Virus record (IMG/VR): IMGVR_UViG_3300006641_000065
Span: 1-39,417 of that record
Direction: 5' to 3' (one strand)
Source: a virus
DNA length: 39,417 bases
Shown: positions 26,784 through 33,688 of the stretch, piece by piece
Layout: each line of letters begins with the position of its first letter
How positions within the stretch are numbered: position 1 is the stretch's first letter
The notes under the pieces: model-generated
What the model was told of the DNA's origin: nothing
The model's database searches: none
The model's input: only the letters and a program-made list of their open reading frames with translations
Position numbers and translations under genes: made by a program

Positions 26784-27265
26784 TTAGCCAGGCCGCGCTT
26801 GAGATGATCAAGCACCACGAGGGCGTGCGCCTGCGCGCCTACCGGTGCCCAGCTCGGCTATGGACCATCGGCGTCGGTCATGTGATCGACCAAAACCATA
26901 TCAAGGTGCCATTCGCCCAGCGCCTCGAGTTGGCGCTGCCGGCCGGCTGGGACCGGCCATTTAGCATGGAGGAAGTCGATGCAATTCTGGCTAAGGACCT
27001 TGAGTCTTTTGAGCGCGGTGTGGTTCGATTGTGTCCTGGCTCTCTTGATAATCAAAGCCACCTGGACGCTCTGGTCAGCTTTGCCTTTAACGTAGGCTTG
27101 GGTAACTTGCAGCGGTCCACGATCAGAATGAAATACAACCGCGCCGATTACTCGGGCGCGGCTGAATCTTTCATGGACTGGACTAAAGCGGCCGGCAAGG
27201 TGCTGCCGGGCCTAGTAAAACGGCGCGAGGCCGAGAGGGCGCTGTTCCTGTCAGACGCTGCCTAG
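26780..27265 (+). CDS. Endolysin, T4-type lysozyme (GH24)
   Basis: Cleaves the glycan strands of peptidoglycan at the end of infection. The catalytic triad pattern E-8aa-(D/C)-5aa-T is present: E14 in KHHEG, C23 in RCPAR, T29 in WTIGVGH. The remaining GH24 segments include LVSFAFNVGLGNLQRST and the C-terminal GLVKRREAERALF. With 161 residues the length is typical. No signal peptide or SAR anchor is visible, so it needs the holin to reach the wall. It is the last rightward gene of the structural/lysis operon. Confidence 0.95.
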   Translation: MISQAALEMIKHHEGVRLRAYRCPARLWTIGVGHVIDQNHIKVPFAQRLELALPAGWDRPFSMEEVDAILAKDLESFERGVVRLCPGSLDNQSHLDALVSFAFNVGLGNLQRSTIRMKYNRADYSGAAESFMDWTKAAGKVLPGLVKRREAERALFLSDAA

Positions 27266-27395
27266 AGTCAGGCACGGCACGCTCCTCAGTCGTGAACCGA
27301 TGCTCGTTACCGCACGCGCGCGATCTTCGGACGAACTCGTCGGTCTGCCTGGTTGATATTACCGTCGTCCACGCGTTGCAAAACGGGCATTTCAT
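27183..27395 (-). CDS. Small zinc-ribbon protein (NrdR/Ogr-like N terminus)
   Basis: The first 40 residues resemble the zinc ribbon of NrdR or Ogr-type proteins: C3 and C6 in MKCPFC, then C28 and H32 in RACGNEH, followed by RFTTEE. The remaining 30 residues overlap the end of the endolysin gene on the other strand and look less constrained. The gene also overlaps the next leftward gene by 89 bases in another frame. A regulatory DNA- or RNA-binding role is possible. It is the last gene of the leftward operon. Confidence 0.55.
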   Translation of the reverse strand: MKCPFCNAWTTVISTRQTDEFVRRSRACGNEHRFTTEERAVPDSRQRLTGTAPSRPRAVLLGPAAPCRPL

Positions 27396-27492
27396 TTTTT
27401 GGTTTCCATCCGTGTTCGCGCCATTTGTCTTGGATGTTGGTGTACGCGGCAGGCGTGTACTTGAATTTCGGGTCTAGGATATTCGGTCGCAT
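27307..27492 (-). CDS. Small phage hypothetical protein
   Basis: A 61-residue protein. The segment KFKYTPAAYTNIQDKWREHG followed by WKPKNE resembles a small family widespread in phages, in which K-Y-x-P-A-x-x-T-N precedes a W-x-x-x-G-W-x-P-P motif; its function is unknown. A strong GGGAGGCAG ribosome site precedes the ATG. Its 3-prime part overlaps the zinc-ribbon gene in another frame. Confidence 0.65.
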   Translation of the reverse strand: MRPNILDPKFKYTPAAYTNIQDKWREHGWKPKNEMPVLQRVDDGNINQADRRVRPKIARVR

Positions 27493-27505
27493 GACTGCCT
27501 CCCAA

Positions 27506-27733
27506 TCATTTGAGCAACGCGCTCACCTTTTGACGAACCTCGGCGGTAACAGCGTGACCCAAATCGTCGGGGTCAATAAGGCGCGCAAGAAACGCACGCA
27601 GGCGCTGTGTCTCTAGGTCTGGTTTTAAGCGCTCTTCGATGGTGCTAACCAGCATCGCCCGGTCAAAAGCCTGGCGCGGGCTTTCGGTCAAGTAGCGCAG
27701 GCAAAGCGCCAACAATTCGCGGTCACTTTGCAT
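27506..27733 (-). CDS. Small helical hypothetical protein
   Basis: A 75-residue helical, charged protein (ESPRQAFDRAMLVSTIEERL and LRAFLARLIDPDDLG). Not recognised. It overlaps the upstream gene end by 11 bases, with an AAAGAG ribosome site inside that gene, which points to coupled translation. No membrane segment. Confidence 0.6.
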   Translation of the reverse strand: MQSDRELLALCLRYLTESPRQAFDRAMLVSTIEERLKPDLETQRLRAFLARLIDPDDLGHAVTAEVRQKVSALLK

Positions 27734-27899
27734 CGCGCTCTTTCATATCTTTGATGGCGGCAATTGCAATTCGCACTTCGACAATCGCGTTCATGCCAGC
27801 GAGCAACGCGTCGTCGTGCCTGTTTTCCAACATGGCGTTATGCAGATCGCGCAGGGACTTTTCCGCCATCATGCAAGGATAAGCATAGTCAAGGTTCAC
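27723..27899 (-). CDS. Small helical hypothetical protein (GTG start)
   Basis: A 58-residue product if read from the GTG at 27899, which follows a GAGGA site by nine bases and overlaps the upstream stop as GTGA. A shorter product would begin at the ATG at 27872, without a good ribosome site. The end ALLAGMNAIVEVRIAIAAIKD is helical. Not recognised. The upstream extension to 28082 is in the frame of another gene and was not used. Confidence 0.5.
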   Translation of the reverse strand: MNLDYAYPCMMAEKSLRDLHNAMLENRHDDALLAGMNAIVEVRIAIAAIKDMKERDAK

Positions 27900-27988
27900 A
27901 GCAGCGCATCCTCGTAATCCTCGTGGCCCAATGGGATACGAGTTGGTTGGTTGATCGGTATGGGTTGAGGCGGGAAAGGCCAGCTCAT
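27896..27988 (-). CDS. 30-residue microprotein
   Basis: A very short gene: the product begins MSWPFPPQPIPINQPTRIPL and ends EDYEDALL. An AAGGGG site lies six bases before the ATG, the start overlaps the upstream stop as ATGA, and its own stop overlaps the next GTG. These three signals support translation; there is no other evidence of function. Pro-rich and soluble. Confidence 0.4.
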   Translation of the reverse strand: MSWPFPPQPIPINQPTRIPLGHEDYEDALL

Positions 27989-28254
27989 GCTTGGCCCCTT
28001 GCGCGGCGCGCCTGCACGCAGGCAGGTTTCTGGCAATCGTCGTGGCAGGTATGAATGTCGTCGGTAAATAGTACCTTGCCATGGGACGGACAATCGCGCC
28101 CCTGCTTGCACTTGCCGTCGCATGGTGGGCAGGTGCGGCCTAGCCAACGGCTGTCGTCGTCGTCTTCAACCATGGAATCAATGTATTCGTGTACGAAATG
28201 CATGATCGTACCGCCAACGACAACGCCAACAATTAAGCCAACGGCGAAATTCAT
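27985..28254 (-). CDS. Membrane-anchored Cys-rich small protein
   Basis: An 89-residue product with one N-terminal membrane segment (VGLIVGVVVGGTIMHFVHEY) and a Cys-rich rest (CPPCDGKCKQGRDCP and HTCHDDCQKPAC), at least eight Cys, which may bind metal or form disulfides. Not recognised. Start and stop both overlap neighbours (ATGA). Confidence 0.6.
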   Translation of the reverse strand: MNFAVGLIVGVVVGGTIMHFVHEYIDSMVEDDDDSRWLGRTCPPCDGKCKQGRDCPSHGKVLFTDDIHTCHDDCQKPACVQARRARGQA

Positions 28255-28421
28255 TTGCGTGCCTCCTGCCTGCCTTGTTCAATAAGCCGTCGCGCCTCGG
28301 TCTGATCCTCTGGCGTCTCGGATTCCAGCATATTACGGATACGCTGGGCCTCGGCAAGCGATTGTTTGGCAACCTCGTAGCGGTAGCCTGCGGTGATGTA
28401 GTCCGCCTCGGTGTGTCTCAT
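28251..28421 (-). CDS. Small helical hypothetical protein
   Basis: A 56-residue charged helical protein (YEVAKQSLAEAQRIRNMLES, then EARRLIEQGRQEARK). The ATG at 28421 was chosen because it has a GGTGA site and overlaps the stop of the microgene upstream; an in-frame start further up would swallow that microgene. Not recognised. Confidence 0.55.
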   Translation of the reverse strand: MRHTEADYITAGYRYEVAKQSLAEAQRIRNMLESETPEDQTEARRLIEQGRQEARK

Positions 28422-28507
28422 GGTTTCATCACCCACAGAAAATAGTAGGCGAAGGGTGCGCCGATGAGGGCGGCGCAAAGGAGGGCGGAAAGGCAGTCGC
28501 GGATCAC
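28418..28507 (-). CDS. 29-residue single-span membrane microprotein
   Basis: A GTG start follows an AGGAG ribosome site by seven bases, and the stop overlaps the next ATG (ATGA). The product (VIRDCLSALLCAALIGAPF, then AYYFLWVMKP) is almost one membrane helix. Tiny membrane proteins of this type are common in phage early regions and may act on host membrane proteins or replication; no function can be assigned here. Confidence 0.5.
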   Translation of the reverse strand: MIRDCLSALLCAALIGAPFAYYFLWVMKP

Positions 28508-28580
28508 GGTTTTAGCTCCTGTTACGTTGTTGACAGCCTGATGTTCCCACAATTTCGCACACTGCACATAGGGACAAACC

Positions 28581-28730
28581 CTAGGTTTTGTTCTTTTCTT
28601 TTGCCATGCCCTGCTTCAAGTAGTGCAACACCTGCGCCACCAGCGTGCGGGTGTTTTGCTCGGCGTGTTTACGCAAGGCCTGCTCAATGTCGGCAGGCAG
28701 GCGAATGGTCAAATAACGATCTTTGGTCAA
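28581..28730 (-). CDS. Arc-like ribbon-helix-helix DNA-binding protein
   Basis: A 49-residue product with a ribbon-helix-helix pattern: strand RYLTIRLP, helix DIEQALRKHAEQN, turn TR, helix TLVAQVLHYLKQ, and a Lys-rich end. Such proteins bind DNA as dimers through the strand and often repress transcription, as phage Arc does. It starts with TTG nine bases after AGGAG, and the start overlaps the VRR-NUC stop (TTGA). A 73-base gap separates it from the next microgene. Target unknown. Confidence 0.7.
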   Translation of the reverse strand: MTKDRYLTIRLPADIEQALRKHAEQNTRTLVAQVLHYLKQGMAKEKNKT

Positions 28731-29059
28731 GGTTGCTCCTTAAATTCGAGGATTTTTGTCTTGGCATCCTCCGCACCTTTTCCCACTATACACCAGTATT
28801 CGTGCGACGCTAAATATTCGATCCAATCCTTCTGTTCAGGACTGACCACACCACCTTTTGCTCGCTTCATTTCGATCCACAAACGCCAGGCTGGGACGCA
28901 TAGATCAGGAACGCCGCTACTCACCCCTTCAGCTTTAAGTCGCGCCGCCGTGGAGGGCGATCTAAGCCCGCCATTGGGGATCGCAAAGATACGCACGCCG
29001 GGATAGGTCTGGCGAAACCATTGGACAAGCTCGCGCTGCTCTTCATGTTCTGTTTTCAT
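28727..29059 (-). CDS. VRR-NUC domain nuclease
   Basis: A 110-residue nuclease of the VRR-NUC group, with the PD-(D/E)xK core: IPNGG (residues about 28-32), SGVPDLCV with the metal-binding Asp, and WIEMKRAKGG carrying E-x-K, followed by S-P-E-Q. Such small phage enzymes cut branched DNA and can act as Holliday junction or flap nucleases. It lies in the recombination operon, overlapping both neighbours. Confidence 0.9.
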   Translation of the reverse strand: MKTEHEEQRELVQWFRQTYPGVRIFAIPNGGLRSPSTAARLKAEGVSSGVPDLCVPAWRLWIEMKRAKGGVVSPEQKDWIEYLASHEYWCIVGKGAEDAKTKILEFKEQP

Positions 29060-29468
29060 GCTTCCACCAGTTGTATGTCATGTCTCGAAAATCCATCTCC
29101 CACATATTTTGTCCGGTGAGCGCCTTTTGGTGCGTGCGAAAGCGCCGCATTGCTTTCATGAGAATCTGGCGCACGCGCTCTTGCGTGCGACCCATCTCAA
29201 TGCCGGCCTCTTTCAGCGTGCAGTTGTCCAGCACGCAAAGCGCAACGGCCTGCTCTTCGGCCTCGGTTAATGGCGTGATTTCCACCAGGCGGCGCACAAA
29301 ATCTTTCCACAGCTCCAGCTCTGGGTCGGTGTGCAATGTCCAATAGGTGTCTATCGGCTCGCACGGCTCTGGCTCAATATGGCGGCTGTACCAAATTGCT
29401 TTGACCTCGCTGGCCAAATTGACAACACCCAGCTTGCCGTAGTGCGGTATTGCGCGGCCCCTAGTCAT
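29043..29468 (-). CDS. Sigma-70 region 4-like helix-turn-helix protein
   Basis: A 141-residue product read from the ATG at 29468, which overlaps the helicase stop. Residues about 66-115 (LTEAEEQAVALCVLDNCTLK, then EAGIEMGRTQERVRQILMKA) closely resemble region 4.2 of sigma-70 factors, which contacts the -35 box. No region 2 is seen, so it is not a full sigma factor. It may be an activator that recruits RNA polymerase to phage late promoters or alters the host sigma function. Confidence 0.7.
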   Translation of the reverse strand: MTRGRAIPHYGKLGVVNLASEVKAIWYSRHIEPEPCEPIDTYWTLHTDPELELWKDFVRRLVEITPLTEAEEQAVALCVLDNCTLKEAGIEMGRTQERVRQILMKAMRRFRTHQKALTGQNMWEMDFRDMTYNWWKHENRT

Positions 29469-31053
29469 TTGCCCATTCCCTCTTGATAACTCTAAAAAAT
29501 TTCCCGTCGCGCTTGTATTCAATGTCGGACGGGTGCTGCGCTTGGTTGAGATAGATCACCGTTTCTTCTAGCGATTGCCGGCCGGTGAGCTGCGCGCCGG
29601 CTTGCTGCGCGATGGACGCCACGCGCTGCACGGCCATCTGGCCAGCGTAGCCGTCGTGCAAGACCGGAAAATACTCGGTGACCGTCGGGTCGCTGAGGCA
29701 CCCGTAATAGGTGCAGGCAATCATCTCTTTGCCGCTGGTGCGGCTAATGTGTTTGCGCCAGGTCCATTGCGTGACCTGCATATCCAGACCTTCGACGCCC
29801 ATAATGTCATCGTCGTGGAGCTGCAACTTCTTACGCTCTGGCTCGGGGAATTTGTGGCCACAGGCGGGACACTCGCGGGCGCTGATGGGCACCAGCTCGT
29901 CGCAGTTGTCGCAGACCTTCACAGGCGCTTCGCCGTTTCCGTCGCCCGCCTTGGTCGGCGGCTGCACCGCGGTGATAGGGCCATGCGTCGCCACTACGCC
30001 AGCGAAGTCAAGCACCAGGCAATGATCGGTGTGGCTCTTTACGCGCATACCGCGACCGGCCATCTGCACATAGAGGCTGGCGCTCATAGTGGGGCGCAGC
30101 ATGGCGATCAAGTCAATGTCCGGGTAATCAAAGCCGGTGGTCAACACATTGGCGTTGGTGAGCGCGCGCAGCTTGCCGGCTTTGAAATCGGCCAAGATTC
30201 GCTCGCGCTCGGCCTTGGGCGTGTCGCCGGTCACGCACGCGGCTGGGATGCCGTGGATCAAATCCAGCACGACCGCCACGTTCTCGGCGTGTTTGACACC
30301 GGCGCAAAAGAACAGCCACGCTTTGCGGTCACCTGCCAAGCCGACCACCTCGCTTACCGCCGCTACGTTGTTTGCATCGGTATCGACCGCCGCCTGCAGC
30401 TCGCTCTCAATAAACTCGCCGCCGCGTTTGTGTACGCCATCGACGTTTAGTTTTGCCTTGGTGATTTTGCTGCGTAGATTCGACAGATACCCTTTAAACA
30501 CCAACTCTTCGATGCCCACCGGCTCGATGAGCGCATCAAAGAGCGCCGGCTTGTCGGTGATAAGGCCGTGGCCCAGGCGGTACGGCGTCGCGGTAAGGCC
30601 CACGACGCGCAGCGTTGGGTTGATGCGCGTGAGGTCGCCGAGCAGCTTGCGATAGCCGCCTTCGTCTTTGTGGTTGACGAGGTGGCACTCGTCAATGATC
30701 ACCAAGTCAATGTGGCCGAGCAGATCGGCCTTGCTACGCACGGATTGGATGCCGGCGAATGTGATCGGCTCGCCGAGCTGGCGTTTACCGATGCTGGCGC
30801 TGTAGATTCCCATTGGCGCGCCAGGCCAATGCAGTCGCATTTTCTCGGCGTTCTGTTCGATCAGTTCTTTGACATGAGTGAGCATCAAGATGCGCGTCTC
30901 GGGCCAGGTCTGGATCGCGTCTTTGCATAGCGCCGCAACTATGTGGCTCTTGCCTGAGCCGGTCGGCAGCACCAGGCATGGGTTGCCTTTGTTGCCAGCG
31001 TCGAACCAGGCATAGAGCTGGTCAATAGCGCGCTGTTGGTATTCACGGAGCAT
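29461..31053 (-). CDS. SF2 DEAD/DEAH-box DNA helicase
   Basis: A 530-residue ATP-driven helicase. Motif I is PTGSGKS (30-36), motif II is DECH (121-124), motif III is LTATPYR, and the second RecA-like domain has the TTGFDYPD and QMAGRGMR segments (motifs V and VI). A Cys cluster, CDNC and CPAC around residues 400-420, resembles a zinc ribbon. The ATG at 31053 overlaps the previous gene by 11 bases. The layout is that of phage T5 D10-like or type III restriction-like helicases used in replication or recombination. Confidence 0.92.
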   Translation of the reverse strand: MLREYQQRAIDQLYAWFDAGNKGNPCLVLPTGSGKSHIVAALCKDAIQTWPETRILMLTHVKELIEQNAEKMRLHWPGAPMGIYSASIGKRQLGEPITFAGIQSVRSKADLLGHIDLVIIDECHLVNHKDEGGYRKLLGDLTRINPTLRVVGLTATPYRLGHGLITDKPALFDALIEPVGIEELVFKGYLSNLRSKITKAKLNVDGVHKRGGEFIESELQAAVDTDANNVAAVSEVVGLAGDRKAWLFFCAGVKHAENVAVVLDLIHGIPAACVTGDTPKAERERILADFKAGKLRALTNANVLTTGFDYPDIDLIAMLRPTMSASLYVQMAGRGMRVKSHTDHCLVLDFAGVVATHGPITAVQPPTKAGDGNGEAPVKVCDNCDELVPISARECPACGHKFPEPERKKLQLHDDDIMGVEGLDMQVTQWTWRKHISRTSGKEMIACTYYGCLSDPTVTEYFPVLHDGYAGQMAVQRVASIAQQAGAQLTGRQSLEETVIYLNQAQHPSDIEYKRDGKFFRVIKREWAND

Positions 31054-31234
31054 CTTGCACCCACACACGACAAGCATGATGCAAACTGGATTCGGCCTGC
31101 TCGCCATCTTTTAAAACAACATATCGTGTCCCTTTTGGCGTGCTGTAATCGCGCCGCACGAATCTATACTTTTCGCCAGTACGCAGCAAAATGAATTGCT
31201 GTCCAGGCTGAAGGTTTCGCATAAATTTTTTCAC
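31043..31234 (-). CDS. Small hypothetical protein
   Basis: A 63-residue beta-rich product (GQQFILLRTGEKYRFVRRDY). Not recognised. A GTG start overlaps the nuclease stop as GTGA, and an internal ATG four codons later is an alternative. It lies between nuclease and helicase genes of the recombination operon. Confidence 0.6.
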   Translation of the reverse strand: MKKFMRNLQPGQQFILLRTGEKYRFVRRDYSTPKGTRYVVLKDGEQAESSLHHACRVWVQDAP

Positions 31235-32256
31235 CCCACAATCCTCCCATCAAACTGCTGGCGCAGCTCGGTCAATTGCTCGCTCGGGTTAGCGCACGCC
31301 GACGGGTTAGCCAGTATCTCGCGGCTGGTGTAGACATGGGCGTCGCCTTCGCCATTGGCAACGTCTTTGCCATCAATCACATAGACCGCTGTCCAATCGT
31401 CGAGGCCGTCTTTGCGTTCCCACGGTACGAGGTCGGGGTGCAAGGTGTGACCACCACAACCCTGTCGTTGCCATTCGATTGGTATATCGGCCTCATGCAC
31501 CTCACAACGCCAGGTGCTGTCCGGTGTCGCGGTGCTATGAGCGCAGGTGCGACAGTTAACGTGTTTCGTTAGCTTGGTGCTGTGGCAGAACTCGTGCGCG
31601 TCGCAGAACTTGCATTGATACCACGACGGATCGGTGCTGATCGGTGGAGGCATCCGGTCTGCAAGCGCCAGGTAGTGACCGCGACGAATATACTTTTCGG
31701 CGGTTTCCTTGTCATATCGCACGCGCTCTGTATAGATTTGGTCGTTGTCTTTGCAGACGGCGACGTAGAGGGCGCGGTCGATCTTGGTGCCATGCATATA
31801 CAGTTGCATCTGCACGAAATGCTCGGGCTTTGATTTCTCTACGCCGTGTTTGTCAAGGTCGTCAAAGCTCTTCTTGCTGTGCGTCTTAAACTCGGCGACA
31901 TGGCGTTTCTTCGGTGCCTCGGGCACACCAGATTCAATAACCGCGTCAATGCTCCCGGACACGTGAGCGCCAAGGTCGACCCGTTGCTGCTTGGTGCCGG
32001 TCATACGCAAGTCGAGGCCGATGGCGCGCAGATCAGACACGATTGTCATTTCCTCGTTCTGACCCCGACGAAACAGGCGCAAGATGCGGCCAGGGAACTT
32101 GGGTTGTACTGCCCAGCGAAACGAAAGCCAAATCCAGCGATCACAAACGTGACCTAACTGGCTGCAACCCATATGCCCTCTGGGTGGTCTGGCTAAAGAT
32201 TCGTGATGCTTGTCAATTAGCGCCTGTATGCTATTCTCTGCTTCGGGTATTTTCAT
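31231..32256 (-). CDS. Cas4/RecB-like PD-(D/E)xK exonuclease with Fe-S-type cysteines
   Basis: A 341-residue nuclease. The core has D104 in GSIDAVI, E122 and K124 in AEFKTHS, and a QMQLYM motif near 149-154, as in RecB, YqaJ and Cas4 enzymes. C31 or C38 in the N-terminal part and C215, C218 and C224 (QCKFCDAHEFC) have the spacing of the iron-sulphur staple of Cas4/AddB proteins. More Cys follow. It probably degrades DNA ends for recombination together with the Sak4-like ATPase and the ssDNA-binding protein. The ATG follows a strong GGAGTGGG site. Confidence 0.85.
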   Translation of the reverse strand: MKIPEAENSIQALIDKHHESLARPPRGHMGCSQLGHVCDRWIWLSFRWAVQPKFPGRILRLFRRGQNEEMTIVSDLRAIGLDLRMTGTKQQRVDLGAHVSGSIDAVIESGVPEAPKKRHVAEFKTHSKKSFDDLDKHGVEKSKPEHFVQMQLYMHGTKIDRALYVAVCKDNDQIYTERVRYDKETAEKYIRRGHYLALADRMPPPISTDPSWYQCKFCDAHEFCHSTKLTKHVNCRTCAHSTATPDSTWRCEVHEADIPIEWQRQGCGGHTLHPDLVPWERKDGLDDWTAVYVIDGKDVANGEGDAHVYTSREILANPSACANPSEQLTELRQQFDGRIVG

Positions 32257-32283
32257 TTGCCCACTCCTTTCAAGTTGATGTTT

Positions 32284-32315
32284 CCCCGACCTCGAAAGAG
32301 GCCGGGGATTTTTTT
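32284..32315 (+). terminator. Rho-independent terminator, rightward orientation
   Basis: A 10-bp stem CCCCGACCTC/GAGGCCGGGG with one mismatch and a GAAA tetraloop is followed by ATTTTTTT on the plus strand. It lies in the 57-base gap between two leftward genes, so it would stop transcription opposite to the operon. In the leftward direction the stem also forms (with a G-U pair) but the T run is on the wrong side. Confidence 0.7.
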
Positions 32316-32769
32316 ATTGAATTTCCCATCGAAATTTTGCTTGTCCGACAACCGATTGCCATTCACGGCCCGGCCTGCTTTTCCACATTTCGGGTTTGTT
32401 TGCGTCAAGTTCTGCAATCACTTTCCAACCAGCACCGCGCAACGAAGCACCAGATTCTGATTGCAATGTATACGTCACCAATCGACGCCAACCCAATGCC
32501 TTAGCGGCCTGCCACGCTCTGGCATAAAGAAATGAACAAGTACCTTTCGGGGAACCATCTTTGACGCAACAGCGGGTCACCTCACAGGTGACGCCAGTAT
32601 CAAGCGCTCGAGCTACTGGACGACCAATGATCGCAACGCCGACCAACTGCTCACCATCACTTACCCCAACCGCAAACAATCCACCTTGCGGCGCTTTGTT
32701 ATGGCGGTGGAAGTTAGTGACAAATTGCTTCGCCTCGGATAGCGTCATTGGAACCGCTGTCAATCCCAT
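32314..32769 (-). CDS. XF1762-type GNAT-like protein
   Basis: A 151-residue protein of the XF1762-like phage group, which has an acetyltransferase-like fold. Recognisable parts are FHRHNKAPQGGLFAVGV, LVGVAIIGRPVARALD, TCEVTRCCV and TYTLQSESGASLRGAGWKV. No function is known for the group. It lies between the ssDNA-binding protein gene and the nuclease gene in the early operon. Confidence 0.75.
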   Translation of the reverse strand: MGLTAVPMTLSEAKQFVTNFHRHNKAPQGGLFAVGVSDGEQLVGVAIIGRPVARALDTGVTCEVTRCCVKDGSPKGTCSFLYARAWQAAKALGWRRLVTYTLQSESGASLRGAGWKVIAELDANKPEMWKSRPGREWQSVVGQAKFRWEIQ

Positions 32770-32771
32770 AA

Positions 32772-33269
32772 TTACTTAAGCCAAGGAGGCGTTGCACCCT
32801 TTGCCGCTGCTGCCGCAGAGGCCGCAGGCTTGGCCACAGGGGCCGCACCGCTAACGGCGCTATAACCCTTGACTTCGTTAGCGGCATCGTAGGTCTTGCC
32901 GGTGCGCTCATCCGTGCGAGCTGCACGAATGGCCACGCGGATTTTCACCGCGCCCCCAATCAACTCATCCGTATCACGCACACGCGATAGGCCAATCGCT
33001 CGCATAATTTCGCCGAGCTGCTGCTTGCCAATTTCCTCAGCTTTGACGCTGGCGTTTTTGATGTTGAGATTGGCAAACACCACGCGACCCTGGTGGCTCG
33101 GGCCGGTAATGTCCAGGCGTAGTTTGATGTACTCGCCGGTGCCATCGTTAGTCGTCTTGAGTTCAGCCTGCGTGACGGTCGCGTTGTAGCTACCTTCAGG
33201 AATGGGGCCGAAAGACGTGCTGCTTTGCGGCAGCTCAGATGCGTCGAAAGTCTGCGACAAAATCGCCAT
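32772..33269 (-). CDS. DUF669-type ssDNA-binding protein
   Basis: A 165-residue protein with the DUF669 pattern: PIPEGSYNATVTQAELKTTN, then GEYIKLRLDITGPSHQGRVV, FANLNIKN and LGEIMRAIGL. The last 40 residues are Ala/Pro-rich and end in PPWLK, as in several phage single-strand-binding proteins. It probably coats ssDNA during replication and recombination, alongside the Sak4-like ATPase and the Cas4-like exonuclease. An AGGAG site precedes the ATG. Confidence 0.82.
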   Translation of the reverse strand: MAILSQTFDASELPQSSTSFGPIPEGSYNATVTQAELKTTNDGTGEYIKLRLDITGPSHQGRVVFANLNIKNASVKAEEIGKQQLGEIMRAIGLSRVRDTDELIGGAVKIRVAIRAARTDERTGKTYDAANEVKGYSAVSGAAPVAKPAASAAAAAKGATPPWLK

Positions 33270-33274
33270 GATTT

Positions 33275-33688
33275 TTACTCCTGTTCAATAGAAAAAGATG
33301 GACGACCAGGTTTGGTCGTAATTGCACCCGACAATGCTCGGGTGATGCTCTCATCAGTACCTTTCCAGGCACTCATGTTGAGTTCTGCCTTCCAGCGAAA
33401 GAGGCTGGTAAGGTACAAAACCAGTCCATGCTCTGCCGCCAGCTCTTGCACTTTGTCGGAATCGACCTTGCGGTCAAGGCGGCTCACAATCTTGACTTTG
33501 TAGCCTGGCACTTTCAAATTTTCGGTGCCTTCCACATCGTCACGAATGCCGGTCAATTCACGCACGCGGTCTTCAATAAGACGTCGGTCTGCCGTTGCGG
33601 TTGCCTCCGCTTGTTTGGCCATTAGCCACATACTGGCAAGCGAGGAAACGTCGGTAACGGTTTTAATGAATTCTTCGCGGTTGCTCAT
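33275..33688 (-). CDS. Conserved phage early protein
   Basis: A 137-residue protein. The end (LFRWKAELNMSAWKGTDESI, then AITTKPGRPSFSIEQE) resembles a conserved family seen next to recombination genes in many phages. The N-terminal half is a helix (SLASMWLMAKQAEATATADR). Function unknown; position between the ssDNA-binding protein and the repeat-containing small protein suggests a role in recombination. ATGA overlap with the upstream gene. Confidence 0.6.
   Translation of the reverse strand: MSNREEFIKTVTDVSSLASMWLMAKQAEATATADRRLIEDRVRELTGIRDDVEGTENLKVPGYKVKIVSRLDRKVDSDKVQELAAEHGLVLYLTSLFRWKAELNMSAWKGTDESITRALSGAITTKPGRPSFSIEQE

Noticed and set aside
27985-28147. Longer upstream versions of the microgenes (for example to 28082 or 28147)
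   Set aside because: These extensions run through the Cys-rich protein gene in other frames; the short starts have ribosome sites and ATGA or GTGA overlaps.
29575-30450. 291-codon plus-strand frame opposite the helicase gene
   Set aside because: The minus strand has all helicase motifs in order; the plus-strand product shows no family features and lies alone against the operon.
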